Positions 47,998-59,978 of a stretch of DNA of 64,000 bases are shown here, piece after piece (positions within the stretch are counted from its first letter, which is position 1; each line of letters opens with the position of its first letter). The notes under the pieces are model-generated. The model saw nothing but the letters and a program-made list of their open reading frames with translations, was not told where the DNA came from and made no database searches. The DNA comes from Coffea arabica. Lineage: Eukaryota > Streptophyta > Magnoliopsida > Gentianales > Rubiaceae. Both the position numbers and the translations under genes were made by a program. The DNA lies in the NCBI RefSeq assembly GCF_036785885.1, contig NC_092326.1, positions 41,750,287-41,814,286 on the forward strand. The letters are read 5' to 3'.

Positions 47998-50900
47998 TTA
48001 AATTTTCATCAGGAGTGCAAATATGGCCAAGACTACAAAAAGCGCATGGGATGCTTGGTCCGCACTACAGATTCCTGAAGTGAACAAATAGTATCATGTC
48101 AAAAAAAAAAAACAAAGCAAATATAAAGATAAAATAAACTTGGAAAAATCTTTCTGATTTTTTTTCCGTCAAACGGTCAGGCACTTCATCCAAGACATGC
48201 AAGATTAGGTGAAAAAAAAAAAAAACCAAGCAGTCCACTGTACAATCCAATCAATAAGAGCATCGTAATATTATGTCTCTCTTTCACAAAACCACATTTA
48301 TTTAGAAGCATTAAACTAGAACTAAGTTGAGGGGAAGAATGTTAGGTGATAACTTGAAAGAGAAACTTCTAATAGAAACACTCAGTGATGGCACATAACA
48401 AGTTGGTTAGAGTTCTCTCCCACCACAGCCACAAATCCCTGCAGTTCCCCACAAAAAAAAAATCCATGTGTCAGCTGACACATCAGTCATCTGGTTTTGT
48501 CATGAATAACTTTCTCTTTGTTTTCAAGCACTGTGAGAGCAACTGATCGTTAATTTCAATTTATGCACTCAAACAAGAAGAAAAACTAAACTGATGCACA
48601 GAGGAATGGATTTTAGCTCTTGTCAAGTAACTCCAAAGGAAAAAATAATGCTCTTACTGCTTTGCCCAGATGCTGCGGCAGGAAGTGCGGGAATTTTGAC
48701 AGCTGCAGAAAGAGAAATTTGGAAGGCATCAGAAATGCTTTAAGGAAGAGAATGCATGCCTTCATTTCATACATCTAGTATTCCAGCTAATAAGTTGCAA
48801 AAAAATAAAATAATCATAATGTACTCCACATACTCTTATTGCATGATGAAGCTGGTAATTGAGAAGGAGCAGGCCAGGGAGCTGGAATATTGTCATTCAG
48901 ATCACAGAGGAAGCTCAGACCAGTAGAACTGTCAAATACTGCATCTGATGGCAAGCTAGGCAAAAGGCATCCAGATTCCACACCTAAAAGATGCATTAAG
49001 GACACTTGGAAGGATGAAGTAAACACCACAAATGAATATTGTAAAACAACAATAAAAAATTGGTGCCCATGATCAAAAGGTTGTCAAATCTCAAAGATTT
49101 GATATTATCCTTCTTTAAATTGATCCTTTTTTTTTTTCCTAAAGAGGAAAAAGCATAATGCTCTATCTCAGAGTTGATGGCTTCTGGGAAGGCAAGGATA
49201 GACAACATATCAACTAAAAAATCATTCTTGTACCTCGTGCCTTGATATGTAAAAGAAGCTGAGTTTGGGTAGAAGAGCAGAGAAAAGGACATGATGTTCT
49301 TGAAGTTTATTATGCAGATTTCCTCAAATTCATCCACACTAGAGGAGCTAAGAGTAAACAATGAAAGCGATGGAATATTAAAGATGCACACTTGCAGCTT
49401 CAAATATGCTTAGACTTGGAAGATTTCCCTGTAAAACCTTGGCATGATATGTCAATGCTTCATTTCTCTAACCAATTGGATAGGGAATCGTTTACTCATT
49501 TGAGTTAAGAAATCCTGGAAGATAACATGTCCTTCATGTTACATTCTGACAAATCAAACTTGCACCTACTGATAAACGAACCATTAAATGATTCCTGAAT
49601 TTGGCCTATTCATAGAATATCACCTTTCCTGGCAGGATATGCAAATCAGAACTCCTTAAGGTTTGAGCCCTAAAAGAGTATGTTGAATGAAGTTTATTTA
49701 GTACTGACTATCTTGCAGATCCACCAGCGGGTTGAAATATTATCAACTTCAAGAATGCTAGGCATGTGTAGGAGCCTTCTGGTCCTTCTTCCAATAAGTC
49801 CTAAACTAATTTCTTTGTTTATTTTCTAAAAGCTTTTTAGTCCTGACAGATCCCACTAACTCTATCTAAATTCCCGTGCTTTATCTTTCCAACATGTATG
49901 CATTCATCCTCTGGCATCAGATGTATGAACAAGGGAATTCTACGTAGAACATGATAGTAAGAAGCTTCTTCTTTTCTTCACAAAAATTTTATAAGAAATG
50001 ACACAATCAATAGAGTAGGTAGATTACCTTGCGGGGTAACTGGTACACAGTTGTTGAAGATTGCCAGATCATATCATCAGCACAAGCTTATGCATTAGCA
50101 TCTTCAAAATTTTCTATTTAACAATCTAATATTCAGAGCAGTAAAATAAAGAAAAAATTACCTTGGACTGAGAAGTCTTTGAGACTGACACGACAGAGAT
50201 TATAAATATTTTTGGTAATATTTGCTTTCTGTAATTTAAGTCCCAGTGATGCAGCACAATTTAAAGCCTGCAAGTTGGTAACAAAACTTTGGTTTTGCAA
50301 ATGAGACACATAACTCTCCACTGACTTGCAGCAAGCTCTCTGGTCATGCAATTCACTCCCACAGCTCTTTATAACATGGCTCATGTTTGGAAAAACCAGA
50401 GGACACACTGAATTAAGAACGTAGTGACATTAGTCAAATACAAGGGGGAAAAGAAAGTTAAGTTGAATGCTGCAAGGAAAACAATTGGAATATTTGATCT
50501 ACACAAGTAATCACCAAAAGCGAGGGAAATATCAAAACACGTGTCAAATTGATATTTTCATCCCAAAAGTTTATTTAATGAAAACACATGTCAATTTGAA
50601 TGCTGGAAGGAAAACAATTGGAATATTTGATCTACACAAATAATCACCAAAAGCGAGGGAAATATTAAAACACATGTCAAATTGATATTTTCATCCCAAA
50701 AGTTCATTTAATGAAGGAAGTTGAGGAGAAAACAGCACGACATTCCAACCACCACCACTGAAGAATGCAAACATGAGAGGCAACTATATTTCACCAAAAT
50801 TTATGTTTCTGTTATCTGCATGTTAGAAAACAATATATCCCCTAAGATCCTTACACATGCCTGAAAACCTAAATAACCCTATCTAATCAAGATCATACAG

Positions 50901-53900
50901 TCCTACATATTTTAGCGTATCACTACTTAATGAAAAAGAATACCATATCAAAGAATATGACCTTCAAAAACTTCAAATTCACCAGAAGTTTGACATGAGA
51001 CAACACAGCCAAAAAAGTGCGGATCATGATCAATCATCTGGTTCAGAACATCAAAGAAAGATTAATATATGTGATATCCCTAAATTAGCTACAGGGTAGG
51101 GCTAGAAATCCTTTTAGTTATTTATGCTTGACATTTAAAACAGAGATACTCATATGCTTGTATTATACTAAAGAAAAACAGATCCTGTTATTAATAACTG
51201 TAAAAATGAGCAAACAGAGCAACTGTGTCACAAAATACATATTGATTTACTAGCAACAGAGTAAAAAATGGAAGTATATTGCAATTTTACATTCACATTT
51301 ATGTTAAATCACAAAAGAATCTTCATAAATCACTCTTAAGGCCTGGGACAAACTAAATTTCATCATTTTGGTCAGTGGGGGTGTGAGTAGACAGAGAGAC
51401 AGAAAAAGAGAACAAAGTTAAAGGGACACTGAGTGTACAGTTGGTTAGGGTACTTCTGAACATCATCATGTATTTCAAGGAGCAAGAGATAAATGATATT
51501 CAAGATTTTTATTAGGCCAGCCAGCCACAAGACCCAGGAATTGCTTCTTTTTGTACATCCTAATTATCAGTCTTCCCTGATTTTTTTCCCCTAATTAGTA
51601 CATCCTAAGTATTGTTTTGTTGTTTAACTGGAGGTATACATCCTTATTTGCAGTTTGTTTAAGGAAACAGTGAAGACTTTTCAAACATGAAGGTCAGAAG
51701 ACAATTAACTATGTCACAGGTTATTTAACTCCAAAAGAATAGTCTGAAACATGGGTAAATTAACTCACCTTTATTAATTTTGCAATTAGATAGCCCTCTA
51801 AGAACTTCTTTTGCATGAGAAGGATCAAGTTTACTTGCCAGCCATCGAAGTACTATAGTTCTGCAATCATTTATTCGAGTTGAGTGGTCAGCTAGTGCAT
51901 GAGAGCCACCGATGCTCATAAGATCATAAGTTTTTACAGCCAGCTTCCCAGCTGCTTCTGCTATAGCATTCTGACAAACTTGCTTGCAACATTCATTAAC
52001 AGTGTCAATCTTCCCACAGGCTGCAAGAAGACTAGATGAATCCACTGTGCTCTCAAAAGCATTAACATCGCCGACTGGGCAAGAACCTTCAGTAAGGTTT
52101 GATGGATGGATGGAGCATATACGGGGCAGACTGTCATTGGCACCCTGACCCACTAGAATTTCCTCAAAATCAGAAAGGCAGGGTTCTGCAAGAGTTCCAT
52201 TTAAAGCAAGCATATTGGTGTCCTTACTAGATTGACCAACAAGGACAGTAAGAGTCGCATCTACTTGAGGGCAGCATATAACATTAGCTAGATATGGTGC
52301 AAAACCACCCACACAATCAATTGATGTCATCCTCATCATGCTTTCCACGGCCGCAAAGTTTAATATGCAGACTCCTGAGAGAGAGAGAGAGATAGCTCAA
52401 CGATGATATAGAAATTTATAATCCTCTTGATCTAAAATGGCAAAGATTAAAAAAGAGAAAGAGCAGAATCGAACCAGATAGTTTTGGTATACTGCTGTTG
52501 GTGAATGGTGAAAATGGAGAAGGTGCCAGGAGAGGAAGAAGGGGCTGAGGAGCTTCACTAGGAGATATTTCAGGCAAGAGGGCATGTTTTCTTTGAGCTA
52601 TCACAGAACTTTTGATATAACTTGATGAACTGCAATACGATGTAAATAAGCCTGCATAATTAACATGTGTACATGAGAGACAGTGGGAATAAAGATAGTA
52701 CTCAATTTAACTATAAAATCAATGGCCAAGGCTCATGTCAATTGCAATTGTGTAAAAGAAACAGAAATCATCATATACTATCCCAGTATGTAGCGGCAGA
52801 GTAGAAGATATTAGTTCTAGACCATAGGCAGGAAACCATACAATCCAACTTCAAGACGAATTTCAATCAAACAGACAACTAGGTTCACTGTGACTTTTCT
52901 TACATTGAAGATTTGAAGTGGAAATGATTGACAAACAAAAGTACTAAATGAAACTGGAATTGATACTCATACAAGTTATTCAGAAAATTAAAATTGGGCC
53001 GTAACTGTAACAGTCCTAAGGTTGCGAATTCCTTGTCGGGTAAGTTCCGACCCACATATCTTTTACCACGATTCAACTTCCCAAAGCATAAAGCATGTGA
53101 GAATGTAGAGAAACGCACATATATTCTAATCTGCTTAGATCTATTTCATACCAAAACGGAAATTGAGTTTAAATCCAAAGGACCAATAAAGAAAACTTTC
53201 GTACTTCTTCATGAATTTCATTATATTCCCTTCTCCTTGACATGTTTCATTGTGAGCTAAAGTTTTATGTTTGTCTGACCCCTTCAAAATTTCTAAATTT
53301 AAAGGGAGGCAGACAGCAAGTGTATAATGGTAGTAACCAAAGAAGCTACGACAGGGCTTAAGAGAAGATTATCATCCAAATAAACTAATGCTAACGCTAG
53401 GAGAAGACACCTTATAGCTAAATATTAAGGTGGAAGAGCCCAAAGCCGCATACTGGAATCCATAACTATTCAAGGCCCCCATGTGCAGCTAACTTAAACA
53501 GACAGTGAAAGGTATCTACAGAAAGTAAAGAACAACAAATACGGCCAAGAAGTCTCAAGCAAGATCATCTTTTATGCGATGTTACTATACAGTTTCCTAA
53601 GCCCAGCAATCTTCCAATCCTAACAAAGGAAACATTTTCCCCTTTTTCTTCCCAACATAGACCGTTACTTGCTGAGAAGTACGTATCTCCATCAGAACAA
53701 GCATGCATTTCTGCTCTTCCATGTAAAAAAAAAATGACGGCCTTTCCATTTGAGGTGTCATCCTTGCGTGGGCCATGCACTTCTTACTTCAACATCTATT
53801 ATGAATTTTTACTTTATAAAGATTGCTTGGCAGAATTGTAGCAAGAAAATAAGATGATATTCGTTTGACTTGCCTAGTTGAAGCATGTTACAGACACTGA

Positions 53901-54448
53901 CAACTGCCTTCAAGTTCCCAACTTTAAACCCTAATTTGGACATAACAGCAAAATAACGCCACCCTATCCTACCTCAAAGAGCCCCAGTAATAGACGTAAA
54001 CCAAGCTAGCAGAGCACACAAGCAAACTCTGAAACCGGGGTTGATCATCAAGAACGGCGGTAATTTAAGTTCATTTTCTTGTCCATCAAATAATGTTAAG
54101 GTTACATTAAAATTTCAACAAAGTGGCAGCCAATGCAGCAATTTCACCCACAAGATAACGTTAAAGTAGCAATTTGCAATTTTAGCCTCCACAAGCACTC
54201 ACAAAACCAACAAAGCAAGCAATTAACCAATTCCAGCTAATTCTTGGGATTAAAGAAAAACTAACGTAAACTCTAATCAAAACCCATTTAATGTTACGAA
54301 TAGATCATTAAAGATGCATTAAAAACCAGCCAGGAATCAAGAAAATGAGGTAAGAATACTTACAAAGAAGTAGCAAGAACACAGAATGAAGATAAAAATT
54401 GTAACTTTGAGGCTCCCCTCCGCTCATTCCTGCCCCTTTTGCTCTCAT
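47998..54448 (-). CDS. GPI-anchored SPARK-type protein, At1g61900-like, 7 coding exons
   Basis: Exons 54448-54364, 52651-52475, 52374-51769, 50407-50162, 48983-48834, 48702-48658 and 48074-47998 join in phase into 461 residues. A short N-terminus leads into a hydrophobic signal core (SVFLLLLCLFTSYC). A Pro-rich stretch (LLPEISPSEAPQPLLPLLAP) follows. A Cys-rich extracellular domain comes next, with CVGGFAPYLANVICCPQ, CCKQVCQNA, LRGLSNCKINKVCPLVFP and ESGCLLPSLPSD. The end (SADQASHALFVVLAIFALL) is a hydrophobic GPI-attachment signal. Order and spacing match the 'uncharacterized GPI-anchored protein At1g61900' family of plants. By family it would sit on the outer face of the plasma membrane; the molecular role is unknown. 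The first intron is about 1.7 kb. No lesion was seen. A second in-frame ATG seven codons downstream could also be used. Confidence 0.93.
50463..50728. repeat. Tandem duplication (133 bp) in intron 3 of the GPI-protein gene
   Basis: TTGAATGCTG(C/G)AAGGAAAAC recurs with an offset of 133 bp and near identity through '...catcccaaaagtt(t/c)atttaatgaa'. It is intronic and recent in appearance. Confidence 0.85.
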
Positions 54449-57378
54449 ACCACTTCCAAACTGAGTGAGGCACTAAAAAAGGGGGAAAACAAAATGCAAG
54501 AAAAGAAACAAAAGGGCTTCAAAGCAAAAAAGGAGTAGTCTTGGAAAAAAATCCCAGCTCAGAGACTAGCTATAGCTGCAATGTGAACGTGAAGACTGGA
54601 AAGAATGGAAAAAAACACAAGTGGGCTGGTGAGGAATGTAAAGAGGAAGAGAGTTAGAGTTGGGGGCAGCCATGAATGAGGTGCTGAGGGGGCGTGGGGA
54701 CAAAAGCTGTAATTAGCAATAGCTGTCTGAATATTGTGAAGACCCCACCCCAACTGAACTTCTACTGCTACTAATAACTAGAGCAGAGATCATAATGGAG
54801 AGAGTGAGAGAGATAGAGAGCCAGTTTTAATTACTATTAATTTCTGGGAAACTCAGACACCAAAGAAGTCCCCATAGGCCATAGCCAACAACACACCGCT
54901 GCTGCATTAAATTCCATTTACTGCCTTTTTTTCACGCTTTGTTTTGTCTTGTTTTAGCTTTCTTTCATAACGCGCATGATTGGCACGTGATACTCTTGAC
55001 GTCTATACTCTATACTTCGCATTCACTCCACAGCTCCACACACTTTCTTAGAGATTTGAGGGTTGACCGTTCGAGTCATTTTGTTTAGCCTCGATCTTGC
55101 ATGTGATTTCTTCTTTGTTCGTGTAACAAAAAGCTTGGATCACCGCCACGACGAATCAGGGCATGGCCACAAGGATCATAGATCATTTACAAGATTCTTA
55201 AAAATCACTAATTAAGACTCACAGTTGTCGTATCGACAGCAGAATTCGAATTCGATAGAATTTGAGTATATAAATTTTTTCGTAAGCAAAGAAACGATTG
55301 ATTCTTTTGAACTAAATCAACTTATATTCATGATTTTGGTATGGTTAGTATACCAAAGATCATAGTAAATCTTATGTGTCCGTCTGTATGTTTATAAACT
55401 TTTCCAATACAGTTTTAAATTTGTCATTTAAATACAGAAACTTACATTCATTAACCTTCAATTTAATTTTTATAAGAAAATAATATGTTAGACCTTGATT
55501 AATAAGTACCCGGAACATTCATTCATTGGGCAATTCCCATAGTTATAGTTGCCACAGTTGATCACATAAAAGTGTGATTAAGAAGGAATAAAATGATCCA
55601 TTATCTTAACTGAGGTTGGAATCTCTCTTTGTCTTTTGATTGTCCTATTAAGGTTGGAATCTCTCTTTGCTCAATTTTTTCGATGCCCAATTAAGGGAAC
55701 TCGTGATCATGAAGTTTGTACAAAATGGTTCGTACACTAATTCTTCACTTGTCAAAGCAAACCAAAAAAAAAAAAAAAAAAAAAGTGTTGCAATATCCCA
55801 CACAGTTTTATTTATCTAAGAGTTGATATTGAAAATTTTCAACATTTATTGTTAATAGCTTCTAAACTTAGTAAACTTCTTGGCTAACTCTCTAAAATAT
55901 CAATTCTTTAGCAAAAAAAAAAAAAACACAAATCAATTTATTGTACTAAATTGAGAAATATTGTATGGCAAACTAGAGCAAGTTGAAGAATTTCATGGAC
56001 TACTTCTACTTGTTGATATGTCTATATAATATAGAGAAACTCTAGGTCCTAATTTTTTTTTCTTTTTATTAAATTGAAAAAAGTGTCTAAATATTGTGGA
56101 CGGTATTTGAGACTTGAGAAAGATCAAAGAATGAGAATCCTATGGGTTTGGAGTCTGCAACGTTATCTTGTTCTGGGCTTCACAAGTGTTTGGTGAAACA
56201 CGACGAACCGCCAAAAACTCTCTGGGCTTCAACTGAGTGCGTGAAGACATGGGCGATCAACAGAAGGCCCACTGTAGCTGCTACTCGTGCAAGGTGCTCA
56301 ACTTTGTGATTTGGTTTTAGTTTCAGAAAGAGGTCCTTGTGGAAGCCCAAGCTTTAACAAAAGTGTTCAACTCTATGAATGTTGTGGAATTGTAGTATTT
56401 TGCCTTCTTGGAAAGGAGGCCTGTTTAAGTTGGGGTTTCCTGTGGACATGGTTCCCCTTTCAACTCGTCTTGGGAAAAAAAATATTCTTGGTTGTTTGGA
56501 GGGATTGATGTTTGATCTTAGAGTATGATACGTCAATGATCAATGGAGCTCCTTGGCAACTCGATTGAGTTAGATTTAGTGGCTTTCAGGCACCATAAGT
56601 ATACTGACAACGAAGCGTAACTTAGTTAGTAAAACGTTTTATCTGTAACTGACAAGTCACGAATTCAAGTTATCAAGAAGATAAGGGGAGGATCACTATT
56701 GATTCTTTTAAAGAAAAAAAAAAGTGTATATTGACACGGGGGATTGTATAACCAAGTTAAAATGGTACCAGCTAGAAGTTGTTCTGTTAGTCATCTCGGC
56801 TCAAAGTTCACTTGCACAATTGGATGCTGTGAAATTGAATGTATCAGTGATGGATTTACACAGCCAAAATATTGATCTTGATCCCTCGAAGGGTGGCTCC
56901 CGCTAAATATCCACAAAGTCCTTGGCGACATCATTATTGGCCATTATTTATGACAAGGAAGAAGGAAATGGAACCACTGGCTCACAGCGATCGTAAGCCT
57001 AATCAAGAGACTTGTGTCTCTTTCTGGTAAAAGTAAGCTGGAAGCTATTCAGCATTTGGGAGTGGGGATGCCTCCGGGCTCCATGCTTCTCTACTCTATA
57101 GTTCCCTATTTTTTGTCCACTTGTACCAAGACGGCCGAATCTATCACCTTCCACCAAAAGCATTTTGGTTTTTCCTATTTTCTGGATTTTTGGGACCTGG
57201 AATGGATTGGAGCCCTAGCGCTACTCTTAACTTGCATGCAGTAATTTGATTTTGCTTATGCTGTTCTTCTGATAATTGAAAATTTGGACGGATTTGGTTG
57301 CAATTACTACTGCAAGCGCAAGCAGGGTATGGTTCGGGATCATAAGTCCGAAATTGTTTTGTTACAGATTGTCCATCA
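54449..57378. other. Promoter side of the GPI-protein gene and intergenic DNA
   Basis: Holds the 5' UTR or promoter of the minus-strand GPI-protein gene, including a GA-rich run at 54797-54820, CT-rich in the transcript sense. Beyond it is AT-rich DNA with an A run near 55766-55785. No gene could be supported; open frames near 56287-57244 show no family resemblance. Confidence 0.5.
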
Positions 57379-57391
57379 ACGTAGTTTTCAT

Positions 57392-57600
57392 TTTTTTTTT
57401 TTTTTTTTGTCGACGGAGTGGGTGTCCGGGTCAAGTCCGTAAAGGCGGCCCGACTAATCCCACTTCGACCCGGTCCAGCGCCCCAACCAGACCTAGCACG
57501 TTAGATGCACGAAGAAGCCGATGTTACTGCGGAGGTTCGACCCCAGGACCTGACGGTCCCGAGAAAGAGGCGCCAACCACCAGCCCATTCACGTGGGGGC
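57392..57600 (-). mobile_element. tRNA-derived SINE
   Basis: Read on the minus strand, about 190 bp starts GCCCCCACGTGAATGGGC and ends in a run of about 17 A. Exact 13-bp duplications ACGTAGTTTTCAT flank it (57379-57391 and 57601-57613). A TGGTGGTTGGCGCC stretch near the start resembles an RNA polymerase III A box. GGGTCGAACCTC at 57543-57532 resembles the B box (GGTTCGANNCC). Short length, a poly(A) tail, target duplications and polymerase III boxes make this a SINE. It is strikingly GC-rich against its surroundings. Confidence 0.88.
57532..57543 (-). promoter_or_regulatory. RNA polymerase III B box of the SINE
   Basis: GGGTCGAACCTC close to the consensus GGTTCGANNCC, about 60 nt into the element, the usual distance for tRNA-derived SINEs. 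Confidence 0.7.
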
Positions 57601-57613
57601 ACGTAGTTTTCAT

Positions 57614-58165
57614 ATGAACGGAAGAATTTAAGCACTTTTTATATATTTTTTTTGTTAAAGAAAGTGACCACAGTGAGCTGATTTTGCGTTGGCATTCTAC
57701 TTTAACGGCTTTCCACTTATATCCTACGTTGATGAGAGTATACCAATTTAGTTGAAATGGGGAAATAGCCGAAGATGACAACTAACGGCAACTTGGTACT
57801 TTAGGTGGGGATATACGTCCACAGTACACACGTCATGCACAGTTGTGACTTGCAAACAATAAACATGCATAACCGCAGTACATTGCTTATGCTAAACCCC
57901 ATGTTTTCCAATTTTATTTTCACGTCAGAAGATTTGAAGTAACCGAACACTAGGTACTCACAGAAATTATTGAAACCTATAGATTGAAAATTTTTTTTTT
58001 TTCCTTCTGGCAACAGCAACGACGACAATCTACCCTACTCCTATACCAATCTACGCTACTGGAAATAGGCAGATCAAAGGAACTTTGTATGGAGAGTTAA
58101 GAGAGGTGAATCATCAGATCAGACAAGTGTATTACTGCGCTCTCTAAAATTTTTAAGAAATGAAA
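57614..58165. other. Intergenic, no gene seen
   Basis: Sequence between the SINE and the second Stowaway-type MITE. No coding region recognised. Confidence 0.5.
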
Positions 58166-58167
58166 TA

Positions 58168-58492
58168 CTCCGTCCCACTTTGATAGTCCTGTTTCTTTTT
58201 TCACACAGTTTAAGAAAAAGTAGTTAACTTTGTTGGAAAAGTAAATTTAGATTGCTATTTTTCTAAAATACCCTCACATTAAATAGAGTACAACTTTATG
58301 GGAACTTGAATTGATGGTAAAAAAAGAATCAACTCTCATTAAATGGGGTAGGTTTATAGCAACAACAACTTGTATTGAATAAGGGTATTTTAGGAAAATG
58401 AAAATACAACTATATTCTTCAATTAGAAAGTGGACTGCAATTTGGGACAGACAAAAAAGGAAAACATGACTATCAAAGTGGGACGGATGGAG
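58168..58492. mobile_element. Stowaway-type MITE, second copy
   Basis: The left end CTCCGTCCCACTTTGATAGT and the inverse of the right end CTCCATCCGTCCCACTTTG agree apart from four bases missing at the left. TA flanks both sides (58166-58167 and 58493-58494). 325 bp, non-coding. It differs in its inside sequence from the MITE at 14698. Confidence 0.88.
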
Positions 58493-58494
58493 TA

Positions 58495-59029
58495 CCATGT
58501 TATGCACTAACGAGGGTGCATGTTTTCGTGGTAATCAAGATTAATCATCACCCAAAACTAGCAATAGGGACCCTCGTCCATCTCGAGAATTGCTTTTTGC
58601 AAATGTATGGATTGTTACATTAACTCAATTGTCGTGCATTCTAGAAGTGCTCAAATAATTGACCTGCATTATTAATACTAGTACAACTAGCTTTCAAGTT
58701 CCATTATATTGAAGTGTATACAATGTGGATTCATGATCTCATTGAAGGCAAAGAGAATATGGTAAGATAAACAAAATTACACCACTTTTGGCTTTTTTTT
58801 TTTTTTTTAGGCCACCTAATTTGGGCCAAGTGCGAATTCGCTGTGTACCACCACTTTGGTTTGGTTGCTTGATGCAAGACACACTGAATTTATGGTCTTT
58901 TAAAATTGTCATAAATTTTTAGTACTTTTTACGAATGAAAATCCACAACCTCCATAAAGCTCTCCGCCATTGGACTAATCAGTAATATCAATCTTGGCCT
59001 TTTGATCTAGCAATGATCGAAACGACGTT
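58495..59029. other. 3' flank of the S40 gene
   Basis: AT-rich flank containing a T run near 58794-58809. The 3' UTR of the minus-strand S40 gene is expected at the right side. No other gene seen. Confidence 0.5.
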
Positions 59030-59680
59030 TTAGCCGTCGAACCCTGTCTGGCTCCAGACCGCATCTCGGACCCTGCTCAGGTCTCGGCCCTTGAGAGTCC
59101 GACCAACGCCCTCAAAAACGGAATTTGCGGCCATTTTCCGGCTGCGTGCGTACTCACGCGCCAAGTACTCGTGTGGCGGAACCCACTGGGAGTCCTCCTG
59201 ATCGTCTACCCCTTCATCAGAGTCATGCAAGGACTCGACTGAGTCAACTCGATAAATTTTTGACCAATCAGGTACGTTCACTGGGGCCGAGGTGGCCATC
59301 TGTAGTCCATGTGGCGACGAAACGCTGCCATCCTGCCCCCCGCGAAGCTGGTGGACGATCCTGTGCGACGACGTCGTCTTGCCAGCATCTTCAAAGGCCA
59401 ACGACAAGCCCCCCACATGACGCTGATTGTCCGCCAGCGAAGGATGCCGGTGGCTTCTATAACCACTCAAGCTTCCATTACTCTCAGAACCGGTGCTTGG
59501 ACTCCACCCTCCGTTCATTAGCTGAGCGTCCCTGTTGACCATCCCATCAACCATTGACCAGACATCATCTTCCCCTAGCTCAGGAGCGTCGTTGGCCCCT
59601 TCCTGACCTTGATGATTGTAACCGTAGCTCCCTAACAACCTTTCACTCCGACTGGTCGTCAATCTTCTGCCCTTTGCCAT
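59030..59680 (-). CDS. Senescence regulator S40 family protein (DUF584)
   Basis: Intronless 216-residue frame, normal for the family. S40 proteins are small nuclear-associated plant proteins linked to leaf senescence and to stress, salicylate and dark responses; the biochemical role is unknown. Visible marks are an early acidic motif ([12 protein letters not shown]), a central [17 protein letters not shown], then [16 protein letters not shown] and the conserved C-terminal block [19 protein letters not shown]. The start at 59680 ([18 protein letters not shown]) fits the basic N-terminus of homologues. The coding region is distinctly GC-richer than its flanks, which is common for intronless plant genes. 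A TATA-like run lies about 290 bp upstream. Confidence 0.95.
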   Translation of the reverse strand: MAKGRRLTTSRSERLLGSYGYNHQGQEGANDAPELGEDDVWSMVDGMVNRDAQLMNGGWSPSTGSESNGSLSGYRSHRHPSLADNQRHVGGLSLAFEDAGKTTSSHRIVHQLRGGQDGSVSSPHGLQMATSAPVNVPDWSKIYRVDSVESLHDSDEGVDDQEDSQWVPPHEYLAREYARSRKMAANSVFEGVGRTLKGRDLSRVRDAVWSQTGFDG

Positions 59681-59970
59681 TTATCTTACAGAAGATTAAC
59701 GAAATCTTTATTCCTTTATTTCCCTGCAAACCCAATTCAAAGCTACAAAAAAAAAAAACACAGTCTAGCTATCTTTGGCAGCCGGAGTCTTGATTTTCCG
59801 GCGAACCAAGTTAGGAAAAAAAGCGTTCTCGAGTGCGTTCAATGATCATGAAAACAAGTTAGCTTCATTAGTAAATTATTATAGTGAGAAGCATAAGCGA
59901 ATAATTTAATACTAATAATACAAATACTAATGATAAATGCCTAGACGGAGCTGCGAAGGGAGAGGGGAGG

Positions 59971-59978
59971 TATATATA
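59971..59978 (-). promoter_or_regulatory. Putative TATA box of the S40 gene
   Basis: TATATATA in a GC-richer setting, 291 bp upstream of the S40 start codon. It implies a 5' UTR of roughly 250 nt. Confidence 0.45.

Noticed and set aside
57276-57617. 113-codon Arg/Pro-rich open frame
   Set aside because: It is a read-through of the GC-rich SINE, not a protein gene.
59125-59538. 137-codon plus-strand open frame
   Set aside because: Antisense shadow of the S40 coding region; S40 conservation identifies the minus strand as coding.
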